Shown one piece after another: positions 55,001 through 62,316 of a DNA stretch of 64,000 bases. The DNA lies in assembly GCA_020628935.1 (NCBI GenBank), contig JAHDEG010000009.1, positions 62,001 to 126,000 of the forward strand, in the 5' to 3' direction. Numbering within the stretch: position 1 is the first letter of the stretch; every line of letters starts with the position of its first letter. Origin of the DNA: Flavobacteriales bacterium. GTDB lineage: Bacteria; Bacteroidota; Bacteroidia; Flavobacteriales_G; JALEGO01. The notes beneath the pieces were generated by a model. The model was not told where the DNA came from. It did not search any database and was given only the letters and a program-made list of their open reading frames with translations. The position numbers and the translations under genes are program-made.

Positions 55001-55942
55001 TCCACTACAGAAATAACAGTACCAAATGACTTTACAGTTTTAGATGCTAATTTTGAATGGATAAACAATGTAAACAACGTGGTAACATTTGAAATCCCTG
55101 TATTAAAACAAAACGAAGAAATTCAAATTGAGCTACAACTTAATGCAAATAGAGAAATGATTATTGGTAATGAAACAACATTATCAGCAAACATATTAAC
55201 CACTAGTAATGATTGTGACTTCGATAACAATTCAATACAATACGCACAAACAATTGTTGGTTCAATAGATCCTAATGAAATTCATGTTAATCCAATTGGA
55301 GAAACAAACAAACATTTCATAAAATCAACACAACAATTAACCTATAAAATATTGTTCCAAAATAAAGGAACTTACGAAGCCACAAATGTTATCATAACAG
55401 ATTCTCTTGATGCGGGTTTAGATATTTCTACAATAGCAAGTTTTAAATCAAGTCATAACGGAAGTGTTAAATATACTAATGATGGGGTAATCACATGGAC
55501 ATTCTTAAATATTGGATTACCCTTTGAAGAGGAAGATGAAGAAGGAAGCAATGGTTATGTAGAGTTTAGTATTTCACCTAAAGCAAATCAAGAAAATGAA
55601 GCTGTAATAGAAAATAACGCTGACATTTACTTTGATTTCAATGATCCAATAAGAACAAACACAGTGTTCAATACTATTTCAGACGAGTATTTTTTGAACA
55701 AAAAGAACGCGCAATTAATTGTATTTCCTAATCCTAACAAAACATTTTTCACGCTTGAGTTATGGACAAAAGAAATTATCTACAACACTCAAATACTAAA
55801 TACAATGGGAAAGATTGTTTACAATAAAAACGAAAGCAAATCATTAATTGAAATTAACCATAATTGGGAGCCAGGGGCATATCTTGTAAAAGTTATTGGG
55901 GAGGATGGAAAAAGCTATTCCAAAACAATTATCATTAACTAA
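49085..55942 (+). CDS. Giant FG-GAP/UnbV-type surface protein with type A T9SS sorting domain
   Basis: A 2285-residue secreted protein from ATG 49085, which begins the signal peptide (MKTFNYIITSFITILSTIFLQAQ). The first roughly 1390 residues contain DUF11-like and other conserved-repeat (uncharacterised) domains. Seven FG-GAP/VCBS repeats with EF-like calcium loops (DYNNDGNLDL type) fill about 1395-1730, followed by an ASPIC/UnbV domain (about 1752-1840, ending ILWPSGMKQTLNN), a CnaB-like segment (RAYHDANNNC...GFYTSNVPADTY), further DUF11-like domains and a final T9SS type A sorting domain (VFPNPNKTFFTLEL... to KTIIIN). Probably a matrix or adhesion protein. A longer reading from 49046 would start at the predicted transcript start. 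It is monocistronic, apparently sigma-54 controlled. Confidence 0.88.
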   Translation: MKTFNYIITSFITILSTIFLQAQEISSTVTPEIHVCGTSEEFTIEIKNTSNTAYSNVITQIDLPDGIKYITGSLIEPTYGTTESSSSNQINFSTQNIPANQTLLLSYSLTAKTNAITFQNNGGIFRNQINVTHNNGSQDHLTNHYNILYAALTITNVNDLDETAHNGEIFTREVTIKNGGYGYLTTFDLEDDFDENNLELLSVNMGAINDSKITLSGTDISNFGDGDNLFERNEELTIIQTLKVKGCSSTESKLTAIWGCDNKTRLSNSLYPYTTIKNSLSASIQSNTESAYNGQIINRQITITHNGYDDLSQISIFNDQDLSILELTSVNIGSISNSRTVVLQGNDFNSIGDGDNLFEHGESITITESIKVIGCNSTSSVINILWECNNVPQEILAGNINTTVQLNEPELVVSTTPSFNTCVEEIADNQKLIITNIGDGISFSSNLTIKLPYTGIFSTIDASTIKYKTSTSNNYQSISPNNSTNSLSSGDWSCLNTISNAKNSITLGLPDIQPGESIEIVWDQFTCNTNHCSSTKLTGWNYDLSYKNNCGSGQEYNLTNQTGLPTLTNTSAFNCFIEGPSDLNHNEIGNYELTFNNASFYPNITTNSSYYEVHFVIDNGFRWSGNNDDLTFNNKTTSITPNYVDVDYLSQIIIARFNNPIPFSFDESFFSLNLTLDTNYIESSLTDPTLNLAMQLFYVPDGSCSNPYLMPLSCVKTTKTVGHNQDYSQCEGLIFNKATTNRISLGSPDNNQDGIADASGALNMQKIKTRRVMQGDTLSTTYYGKVQSFQGQSWVYGYANHIIPNPYGDDITFIEASLTFNDASTGNTYTTNNISASSNINSQALKTSANFSIPTLVANGESQLAGISFENNDLIEITFKHKVTQNIGATIQNITTPTEFYISQQQNPSNASDKFSCDNYKTYFSLLGYDFTSDKKTTKTVNSCNTTLNQYYYFKIGGSEHAGSDMFPYEYRNWGFLDSTRIQLPAGYEATNINIHQYRTQYLNSSKKETHSNVSFTQVNLPYTSNLVTANFKEAFKNNGGNINLSDDGFNGYVEITLNPQCEIVPENQYQDITWTYLLKTSAFLNNEYKTHTFNQNDRVRYQRGNLQTTTSQQTKTGNGPLVTWDIQVKNNGNGSAENGFLHAISPTGDLTIIDVKDDNGNSVNVVNGIYQLGAFSTGQNKNYKITASYYTCHPDNIIVYTGYDCDGYPNNYDDYKCFENHILLNIIPNPSELQSRIRGYGEQDCSTTANVEIEFSSVKLAHVKDIIIDLTSLTATGVSIVPGSSKLLYPEEGVFLAVTDPTQDGSIFTFTQENMGLPSTLPGITNTDSNTAFLQFTVNLGTDFKAGDFVQANISANRVCGEALPEISLIFDPYAIYKQPDVFDVDEIGNNWGMAWGDYNNDGFSDLFVTNYDKTQPNVLYKNNGNKSFSKVSSGEIVTDLASSLAASWGDYNNDGNLDLYVANNIGSNNYLYKNNGDETFTKVTNDPIVNYNSYAHSCSWVDINNDGYLDMYVADYFPTKNNALYINNRIGGFTRNTNSIIVESTSHSVTAAWSDYDNDGNIDLFIANTDGENNSLYRNIGNGDFEAVTTGDIVNDAMNSVGASWGDYNNDGNMDLFVTNASRTQPNLLYKNNGDGSFTKVTTGKIVTDIASSHGSNWTDINGDGYLDLLVTNDNNENNLLYINNGNETFTSIKNAITQSGGNSFGVGTADYDNDGDLDIFIANHKDATSGNLEDNFFYENQRGGCLAKTCITLQGTNTSFNALGAKIEVNATIYGESVSQFRQLTAQSGGLGSQNDATQIFGLGDATSINYIKILWPSGMKQTLNNITVDSCLTIIEPTGAVLETRAYHDANNNCIKEESENFLNKMEIKITDSQLSRTVFTNNRGFYTSNVPADTYTAESKDQGIWTSSCPSTVTVNIGDTGIQKVPFFTNCTSQDLKIDMSTTVVRPGFDVTYFITIVNNGSANSETSTTEITVPNDFTVLDANFEWINNVNNVVTFEIPVLKQNEEIQIELQLNANREMIIGNETTLSANILTTSNDCDFDNNSIQYAQTIVGSIDPNEIHVNPIGETNKHFIKSTQQLTYKILFQNKGTYEATNVIITDSLDAGLDISTIASFKSSHNGSVKYTNDGVITWTFLNIGLPFEEEDEEGSNGYVEFSISPKANQENEAVIENNADIYFDFNDPIRTNTVFNTISDEYFLNKKNAQLIVFPNPNKTFFTLELWTKEIIYNTQILNTMGKIVYNKNESKSLIEINHNWEPGAYLVKVIGEDGKSYSKTIIIN

Positions 55943-55995
55943 ACAAAATTGGGCTGATGCAAAGAAGTTAACACCAGTCCTGTTGTTTCTAAAAA

Positions 55996-56526
55996 TTATA
56001 GCTCATCTATAATTTTCTCATCTAATGGGTTAATGCTAGAAGGGTAACTTGTTAATAAGTTACCTTTTTCATCAATCAAAAATTTATTGAAATTCCAGCT
56101 TACATCAAAATCATCTACCCCATTAAGCTCTTTCTCACATAACCACTTATAAAGAGGATGTTGGTTCTCCCCCTTCACATCTACTTTTTCAGTTATGGGA
56201 AATTCTACTCCATAATTTTTTTGACAGAAAGCACCTATTTCTTCCTCCGTTCCAGGTTCTTGACCGCCAAACTGATTACAAGGAACACCAACAACAACTA
56301 ATTTCTCCTTATAATTTTCGTATAACTCTTGTAATGCAGAATATTGCTTGGTATACCCACACTTAGAGGCAACATTTACAATGAGAACTTTTTTACCTCT
56401 AAAGCTTTCAAAAGCAATAGGCTCGTCAGAATTTAATTTATCAATTTTGTAATCATATAGTGTGTTTTGAGCTGACATAAAAGATGTTATAAAAGTTAAT
56501 AATAGAATGAAGTAGTTTTTAAGCAT
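55996..56526 (-). CDS. Glutathione-peroxidase-family thiol peroxidase
   Basis: A 176-residue enzyme reducing peroxides, most likely with thioredoxin rather than glutathione. From ATG 56526 it has a signal peptide (LLLTFITSFMSAQ), so it acts outside the cytoplasm. Catalytic motifs are NVASKCGYT (peroxidatic Cys56), CNQFGGQEPG (Gln) and SWNFNKFLI (Trp, Asn). A second Cys in the CNQF motif and FCQKNYGVEFP may be the resolving residue. A longer reading from 56559 adds 11 residues ahead of the signal peptide. Convergent with the giant surface-protein gene and apparently alone. Confidence 0.93.
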   Translation of the reverse strand: MLKNYFILLLTFITSFMSAQNTLYDYKIDKLNSDEPIAFESFRGKKVLIVNVASKCGYTKQYSALQELYENYKEKLVVVGVPCNQFGGQEPGTEEEIGAFCQKNYGVEFPITEKVDVKGENQHPLYKWLCEKELNGVDDFDVSWNFNKFLIDEKGNLLTSYPSSINPLDEKIIDEL

Positions 56527-56637
56527 AAGACTAAGTAAATGAACGTAACCTTTTAGCACAAAAATTGTTTGAGTGATAAATTTCTATAAAAAACGGCAAT
56601 ACTTTAACTTTAAAAGTCAAACTAGATAAAATGTTAG

Positions 56638-56645
56638 TACTTTTG
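56638..56645 (+). promoter_or_regulatory. Possible -7 element upstream of the export operon
   Basis: TACTTTTG matches TAnnTTTG. The -33 region lacks a clear TTG. If used, the leader before the ABC-protein gene would be about 150 nt. No structured element was recognised in that leader. Confidence 0.35.
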
Positions 56646-56802
56646 CACAAATGGTTGAATACAACAGTCAATTAAATAATACAAATGTGAGTTGACACAG
56701 TGTAACTTAATTCATACCATTTAATAAAGTAATTACGTAATTTAAAAAAGTTTAAAAGTCGAGATGTCTTAAAGAGATATCAGTTACGATTAAATAGTTA
56801 AT

Positions 56803-58536
56803 ATGGAAACTATTAAAAAGAAATTAACTTCATTTCAAAAATTACTTACCTTACTCAGGTTAGATCGTAAAGACATTATTCAAGTATATTTTTATGCCAT
56901 CCTGGCGGGTTTGCTTAACCTATCTTTACCACTTGGTGTTCAGTCAATAATTAATCTAATCGGTGGTGCACAAATATCTACAGCATGGATTATTATGACT
57001 GTACTAATTACCATTGCGGCTATAACGTCAGGTGTGTTTCAAATAATTCAGCTTTATGTAACTGAGAAAATTCAACAGCGAATTTTTGCCCGTACTGCCT
57101 TTCAATTTGCGTTTAGACTTCCAAGAATAAAGACTGAAAAACTCGGAAAAAAATACCTGCCAGAACTAATGAATCGTTTTTTTGATACTGTAACGCTGCA
57201 AAAAGGTTTATCGAAATTACTACTCGATTTTTCTGCAGCTATTCTGCAAACAATTTTCGGTATTGTACTATTATCAATCTACCATCCATTTTTTATTATT
57301 TTAGGCTTTACGATAGTTATCGTATTTTATATAATCATACGCTATACAGCCGTAAAAGGTATGACGACCAGCCTAGAAGAATCCGATTATAAATATGAGA
57401 TGGCGTTCTGGCTTGAAGAGACAGCTAGAAATTCAACCACATTTAAACTAGCAGGAATTACAGACTTCATATTACAAAAAACCGATGAAATTGCCATAAA
57501 ATATATCGGAGCAAGAAAAAGACACTTTAAGGTATTACTTACACAGTATTCAGCGCTAACCGTTTTTAAAACGCTTATCATCACAGGTTTATTAATTCTT
57601 GGTAGCTTGCTGGTAATACAACAGAGAATGAATATCGGCCAATTTGTGGCTTCTGAAATTGTTATTATTCTAATTGTAGCATCTATAGAAAAACTCATGC
57701 TAAGCATTGAAACCATTTATGACGTACTTACAGCTGTTGAAAAACTAGATAAAATCAATCAACTAGAATTAGAATCTAAAGAAGGTGAAGACTTTGATAA
57801 CTTTATAAAGTCAGAAGAGCAAGGCCTGCAAGTTGCTGCTAATAACCTGAGTTTTAAATTTGGTAACTCACAAAAATTCATCATTAACGATGTTAATTTT
57901 AAAATTGAACCAAATGAGAGAATCTGCATTGCAGGATTCAATAATTCTGGGAAATCCACCCTTCTCCAATTAATATCAGGTTTATACACCGATTTTGAAG
58001 GAACCATATCCTACAACAAAATACCAATTGGAAACCTTAAATTAGACAGTCTAAGGTCTCATATCGGGGACAGCCTCTCGCAAGAAACACTTTTTGGAGG
58101 AACACTATTTGACAACATTTCGATGGGAAGAAAAAGAGCCGACCTTGACAATGTTACATGGTCTATTGAACAAGTTGGCCTTACCGAGTTTGTTGAAAGC
58201 TTGCCAATGGGCTACAATACATTAATCAACCCTCAAGGCCGAACCCTCCCCCAGAGTATTATTAGAAAAATAGTATTAGCCCGTAGTATTGCAGATAAAC
58301 CTAAACTGTTGATTTTAGAGGATACTTTTTTCCACCTTGAAAAAGAAAGAATGGAAAAAATAAAAAAACTATTATTTTCAAGTCTTAAACCTTGGACGTT
58401 GGTTATAGCCTCAAACGATATTGAAATTGCAAATTCTTGCGATCGAGTGCTGATCGTTAAAGATGGTAAAATTCTAGCTTTTGATAAATTCAAAAAACTT
58501 GCTGAAGAAAGCTGGTTTCATAAAGTGTTTATATAA
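56803..58536 (+). CDS. ABC exporter (HlyB/LapB-like, no peptidase domain) with degenerate ATPase motifs
   Basis: A 577-residue half-transporter: a membrane domain of about six helices (about 25-330) and a C-terminal nucleotide-binding domain. The ATPase motifs are eroded. Walker A is GFNNSGKST (378-386; GxxNSGKST for GxxGxGKST), the signature LSGGQ reads LPQSI (about 482-486), Walker B/catalytic Glu reads LLILEDTFF (E506-D507 for DE), and the H-loop His is Asn (ASND). The Q-loop (SLSQET) is intact. It forms an operon with HlyD-like and TolC-like genes (1-bp overlap downstream), a type I secretion layout. It may have lost ATPase function or use unusual chemistry. Confidence 0.85.
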   Translation: METIKKKLTSFQKLLTLLRLDRKDIIQVYFYAILAGLLNLSLPLGVQSIINLIGGAQISTAWIIMTVLITIAAITSGVFQIIQLYVTEKIQQRIFARTAFQFAFRLPRIKTEKLGKKYLPELMNRFFDTVTLQKGLSKLLLDFSAAILQTIFGIVLLSIYHPFFIILGFTIVIVFYIIIRYTAVKGMTTSLEESDYKYEMAFWLEETARNSTTFKLAGITDFILQKTDEIAIKYIGARKRHFKVLLTQYSALTVFKTLIITGLLILGSLLVIQQRMNIGQFVASEIVIILIVASIEKLMLSIETIYDVLTAVEKLDKINQLELESKEGEDFDNFIKSEEQGLQVAANNLSFKFGNSQKFIINDVNFKIEPNERICIAGFNNSGKSTLLQLISGLYTDFEGTISYNKIPIGNLKLDSLRSHIGDSLSQETLFGGTLFDNISMGRKRADLDNVTWSIEQVGLTEFVESLPMGYNTLINPQGRTLPQSIIRKIVLARSIADKPKLLILEDTFFHLEKERMEKIKKLLFSSLKPWTLVIASNDIEIANSCDRVLIVKDGKILAFDKFKKLAEESWFHKVFI

Positions 58537-59882
58537 TGTATAGCATTGAAGAAATAGAGCAGCGCATTGAAAACGACAACCTTGATTCATTTGAGGTTAT
58601 TGGTCGCTCAAAATTTACGTTTAAGCTTACCAAAGTAGTTCTAATACTTGCTATTGCAGGTGTTATAATGTTATTCCTTCCTTGGACTCAGAATCTTGAT
58701 GGAAGTGGTGTTGTAACAACTATAAATGCTTCACAAAGACCACAAGAGATAAACGCAGCAATCGATGGAAGAATTAAAAAATGGTTTGTCAATGAAGGTG
58801 ACCTTGTTCAAGCAGGAGACACGCTACTTCAACTTGCTGAAATTAAGGAGTATTACTTAGATTCACAACTCCTTAGCAGAAATCAAAACTTAGTAGAAAT
58901 AAAAGAAGAAGCCATCCTCTCGTATGAAGACAAAGTGGATGCTTTAAAAAACATGATTCAAACTCTTGAAACGAACTTGGTTGTTAAAACAAGCCAAACA
59001 AGAAATAAGCTTGAATCTGCCAAACTCAAATTAAAAAATATAAAAGCGGAGTTAATCTCAGAACAACAAGCTTTTGATGTGGCTCAATTGCAGTATAAAA
59101 GAGCGCAAGAAATGAAAGATCAAGGTATTATTGCTCTTTATGAATTTGAAAACAGACAAGTAAAATTTCAAGAAAAAAACGCAAAACTCATCGGAGTAAA
59201 AAACAAGGTTCAAGAAGAAGAAAATAATGTACTAATTGCCGAAAACGAAATTCAAAATATAATTAACTCCTACAATGAAAAAATAGCTAAAGCACAATCA
59301 GATTTGTATTCTGCTAAGATATCCTTGTTAAATGCTAAAAACGATTTAGTAAAACAACGAAATAACCTTGCAAACCTTCAAGCAAGGTCTAGCATGTACT
59401 TTATTACTGCTCCACAGAATGGCTTTGTTTCAAACACCATAAATTCAGGTATAGACGAGATCGTCAAAAGCTCGCAAAGCATCATGAAAATTGTACCTGA
59501 AGATCAAACTTTAGCGGCAGAAATATTTGTAAAACCTATTGACATTCCTTTACTTGAAAAAGGACAGGAAGTAAGGCTAGTTTTTGACGGATGGCCCTCT
59601 ATCGTCTTTTCCGGGTGGCCAGGTGCATCGGTAGGTACGTTCAGTGCAGAAATTTACTCTATTGATAGGAACATAAGCAAAAATGGGAAGTACCGTGTTT
59701 TGGTTGCTCAAAAAGAAGAACAACAATGGCCGGATCAACTTCAAGTAGGTTCTGGTGCTCAAGCATACGCTTTACTAAGTGATGTTCCTATTTGGTATGA
59801 ACTCTGGAGACAATTAAATGGGTTTCCTGCTAATTTTTATAAGAAAGACACAGAAGAAATATCAGATGGTAAAAAGAAATAA
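58536..59882 (+). CDS. HlyD-family membrane fusion protein
   Basis: A 448-residue periplasmic adaptor that links the ABC exporter to the outer-membrane channel. One N-terminal membrane helix (about 30-52, LTKVVLILAIAGVIMLFLPW), a lipoyl-like half (RPQEINAAIDGRIKKWFVNEGDLVQAGDTLLQL), a long alpha-helical hairpin (about 105-290) and a beta-barrel/C-terminal part (FITAPQNGFVSNTINSG...RLVFDGWPSIVFSGWPG). The start overlaps the ABC gene stop by 1 bp and the 3' end overlaps the TolC-like gene by 17 bp. Confidence 0.92.
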   Translation: MYSIEEIEQRIENDNLDSFEVIGRSKFTFKLTKVVLILAIAGVIMLFLPWTQNLDGSGVVTTINASQRPQEINAAIDGRIKKWFVNEGDLVQAGDTLLQLAEIKEYYLDSQLLSRNQNLVEIKEEAILSYEDKVDALKNMIQTLETNLVVKTSQTRNKLESAKLKLKNIKAELISEQQAFDVAQLQYKRAQEMKDQGIIALYEFENRQVKFQEKNAKLIGVKNKVQEEENNVLIAENEIQNIINSYNEKIAKAQSDLYSAKISLLNAKNDLVKQRNNLANLQARSSMYFITAPQNGFVSNTINSGIDEIVKSSQSIMKIVPEDQTLAAEIFVKPIDIPLLEKGQEVRLVFDGWPSIVFSGWPGASVGTFSAEIYSIDRNISKNGKYRVLVAQKEEQQWPDQLQVGSGAQAYALLSDVPIWYELWRQLNGFPANFYKKDTEEISDGKKK

Positions 59883-61242
59883 CTTTATCATACTATTTAT
59901 TACACTTCTATTTTGCGTTAGCGCATTCTCACAAGATACGTTAACCTTAAATGTTTTTGTAAACAACATCCTTAACGAGCACCCCTACGTTAAAATAGCC
60001 AATAATAAGCTTAGTATTTACAAGCAAAAACTAAGAGCCGCTAAAGGCGCATTCGACCCTAAAATAAAAGGAAGCTGGGATAATAAAGATTATAAGCAAA
60101 AAGAATATTACGATATAAGAGAAGTTAAACTCGTTGCACCAACTACAATAGGCTTAAGACCCGTAGTTAAGTATAGCGATAATACAGGCTTATTTTTAAA
60201 TCCAGAAAACAACACACCAAACAGTGGATTAATTGGAGCAGGCATCGAGGTTCCATTATTAAGAGGCCTATTTATTGATGAAAGCAGAGCCGAATTAAGA
60301 AGAGCAAAAGCAGGGCTAAATGCTCAAATTTTTTCTAACGACTCCTTACTTAATCAAATTTTATATAATGCCATTAACGATTATATAAACTGGACAAACG
60401 CTTATAACTACCTTACAGTAATAAACGATTTAGTAGACACCAGAAACCAACGTTACACCAACGTTTACAATAGCTACAAAGGTGGAGCTAGTTCGCCAAT
60501 GGATACACTTGATGCTGTAACACAATTACAAAAAACCATTAGAGACCAGCTAGAAGCCAAAACCAAACTAACAAAAGCATATTATAAACTATTAAATAAT
60601 ATTTGGGAGGATGAATTGAAAGGTAAAGATTTTATTCCGCCAAATTCCTTAAGCATAATTGGCAATATTAGCAGCACATCCAGCCAAATTAGTATACCAG
60701 AACACAATTTCATTCAAGCTTTAAACGCCAAAAAACAACTTGTTCGAGTAGATGCTCAATATTACAGAGAACAATTTAAACCCACATTAGATATTGGTGC
60801 TATGGCACTATCAACCTCAACAGTTTTCCCTGAAGCAGTAGATAAACTAAGCATAAGCAATTACTTAATTAATGTTGATTTTGAAATACCACTTTGGTTT
60901 AGAAAACAGGCTGGTTATTTAAAGCAAGCTAAGCTTAAAATGGAAAACATCGATTATAAAATACAATATAAGCAACAAGAACTAAGCAATAAATTCAATG
61001 CTATACTTATTCAAGAGCAGTTATTAAAACAGCAATACGATTTATCTATCCAAAATGTAAATCAATTTAAAAGACTAAGAGACCTAGAAGAAATCAAATT
61101 TAATTTAGGCGAGTCAACCTTGTTAAAACTAAATATCAGAGAAAATAAGCTTTTTGATGAACAATCTAAAGCCGTTTCTGTAACAAATAAGTATATGCAA
61201 TTACTTATTGATAAAAAACTGCTTCTTCAAGAGTTTCAGTAG
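59866..61242 (+). CDS. TolC-family outer-membrane efflux protein
   Basis: A 458-residue protein from ATG 59866, which begins a clean signal peptide (MVKRNNFIILFITLLFCVSAFSQ). A longer in-frame start at 59818 lies inside the HlyD gene. Helical repeats (LSIYKQKLRAAKGAFDPKI, AGLNAQIFSNDSLLNQILYNAINDYINW, TNLRQLEEIKFNLGESTLL-like segments) fit the TolC barrel/tunnel fold. Third and last gene of the export operon, with a 17-bp overlap with the HlyD gene. Confidence 0.9.
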   Translation: MVKRNNFIILFITLLFCVSAFSQDTLTLNVFVNNILNEHPYVKIANNKLSIYKQKLRAAKGAFDPKIKGSWDNKDYKQKEYYDIREVKLVAPTTIGLRPVVKYSDNTGLFLNPENNTPNSGLIGAGIEVPLLRGLFIDESRAELRRAKAGLNAQIFSNDSLLNQILYNAINDYINWTNAYNYLTVINDLVDTRNQRYTNVYNSYKGGASSPMDTLDAVTQLQKTIRDQLEAKTKLTKAYYKLLNNIWEDELKGKDFIPPNSLSIIGNISSTSSQISIPEHNFIQALNAKKQLVRVDAQYYREQFKPTLDIGAMALSTSTVFPEAVDKLSISNYLINVDFEIPLWFRKQAGYLKQAKLKMENIDYKIQYKQQELSNKFNAILIQEQLLKQQYDLSIQNVNQFKRLRDLEEIKFNLGESTLLKLNIRENKLFDEQSKAVSVTNKYMQLLIDKKLLLQEFQ

Positions 61243-61274
61243 TCGCATAATACGTCACTTATTTAAAGCGAAGT

Positions 61275-62315
61275 ATGGCTAAACCGTTATTGTATTTTAA
61301 TGATAGAGGTATTTACTGCGAAAAAGCAGATGTATATCTTGATCCTTGGCAACCTGTAAAAAACGCTATAATAACCCACGGGCATGCTGATCACTCCCGA
61401 TCTGGTCATCAAAACTACCTAACTCATCACAAAAACGTTTCTATAATTAAACATCGTTTAGGTAACATTAAGGTGCAAGGCATCGAGTGGGGTGAGAGTA
61501 CAATTATAAATGGAGTTAAATTTAGCTTCCATCCTGCCGGGCATATTATTGGTTCTTCTCAAATTCGAGTGGAATATAAAAATGAAGTCTGGGTATTTAC
61601 TGGTGATTATAAAACAGAACACGATAACACGTGCCAACCATACGAAAATATAAAATGTCACTCCATGATTACAGAGTGTACATTCGGACTTCCTGCCTTT
61701 AAATGGGCTCCACAAACCGAAGTATTCAATGATATTAATACGTGGTGGAAGGATAATAAAAAAGAAGGGAAAACCTCCATAATATTTGCATACTCACTTG
61801 GCAAAGCGCAACGCATTCTCAAAAATATTGATGCAAGCATTGGTGAAATATACACACATGGAGCAATAGAAAATATGACTGAAGTCACGAGACAGCTACT
61901 AGAGCTCCCTCCTACCGAACGAATTACAAAAGAAACAAAAAAAAGTGATTTCCCAGGAAGTTTAGTAATCGCTCCTCCAAGTGCTCATGGAACCAGTTGG
62001 ATAAGAAAGATGGTGCCTTATGTTACTGCATCAACAAGTGGATGGATGGCTTTTAGAGGCGCACGAAGAAGAAGAGCTATAGACAAAGGTTTCGTACTCT
62101 CAGATCATTGCGATTGGGATGGATTGCTATCATCCATTAAAAGTAGCGAAGCCGAAAATATTATTTGTACACACGGTTACACCGATATTTTCAGCAAATA
62201 CCTAAACAGCATAGGCTATAACGCTAGCACACAAAAAACTGCATACACAGGCGAAGAAATTAGTGAATCTTCAGAGAATGACAATACAGATTCTGTAACA
62301 AAAAACAATCTGTAG
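61275..62315 (+). CDS. Ligase-associated DNA exonuclease (metallo-beta-lactamase fold)
   Basis: A 346-residue nuclease with the zinc motif HGHADH (H35, H37, D39, H40) and later GHIIGSSQI and FTGDYKTEHD. It belongs to the family of exonucleases encoded next to ATP-dependent DNA ligases. It precedes the ligase by 1 bp, confirming the conserved repair operon. Probably trims or resects DNA ends for repair with the ligase and helicase that follow. Confidence 0.93.
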   Translation: MAKPLLYFNDRGIYCEKADVYLDPWQPVKNAIITHGHADHSRSGHQNYLTHHKNVSIIKHRLGNIKVQGIEWGESTIINGVKFSFHPAGHIIGSSQIRVEYKNEVWVFTGDYKTEHDNTCQPYENIKCHSMITECTFGLPAFKWAPQTEVFNDINTWWKDNKKEGKTSIIFAYSLGKAQRILKNIDASIGEIYTHGAIENMTEVTRQLLELPPTERITKETKKSDFPGSLVIAPPSAHGTSWIRKMVPYVTASTSGWMAFRGARRRRAIDKGFVLSDHCDWDGLLSSIKSSEAENIICTHGYTDIFSKYLNSIGYNASTQKTAYTGEEISESSENDNTDSVTKNNL

Positions 62316-62316
62316 T

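Noticed and set aside
55943-55995. Hairpin GGGCTGATG...CACCAGTCC as a strong bidirectional terminator
   Set aside because: The stem has a mismatch, the loop is long and there is no proper T run on either side.
56740-56802. TCTTAAAGAGA upstream of the ABC exporter as a sixth regulator site
   Set aside because: Spacer length is wrong, there is no second site and no GG-N10-GC element at the expected distance.
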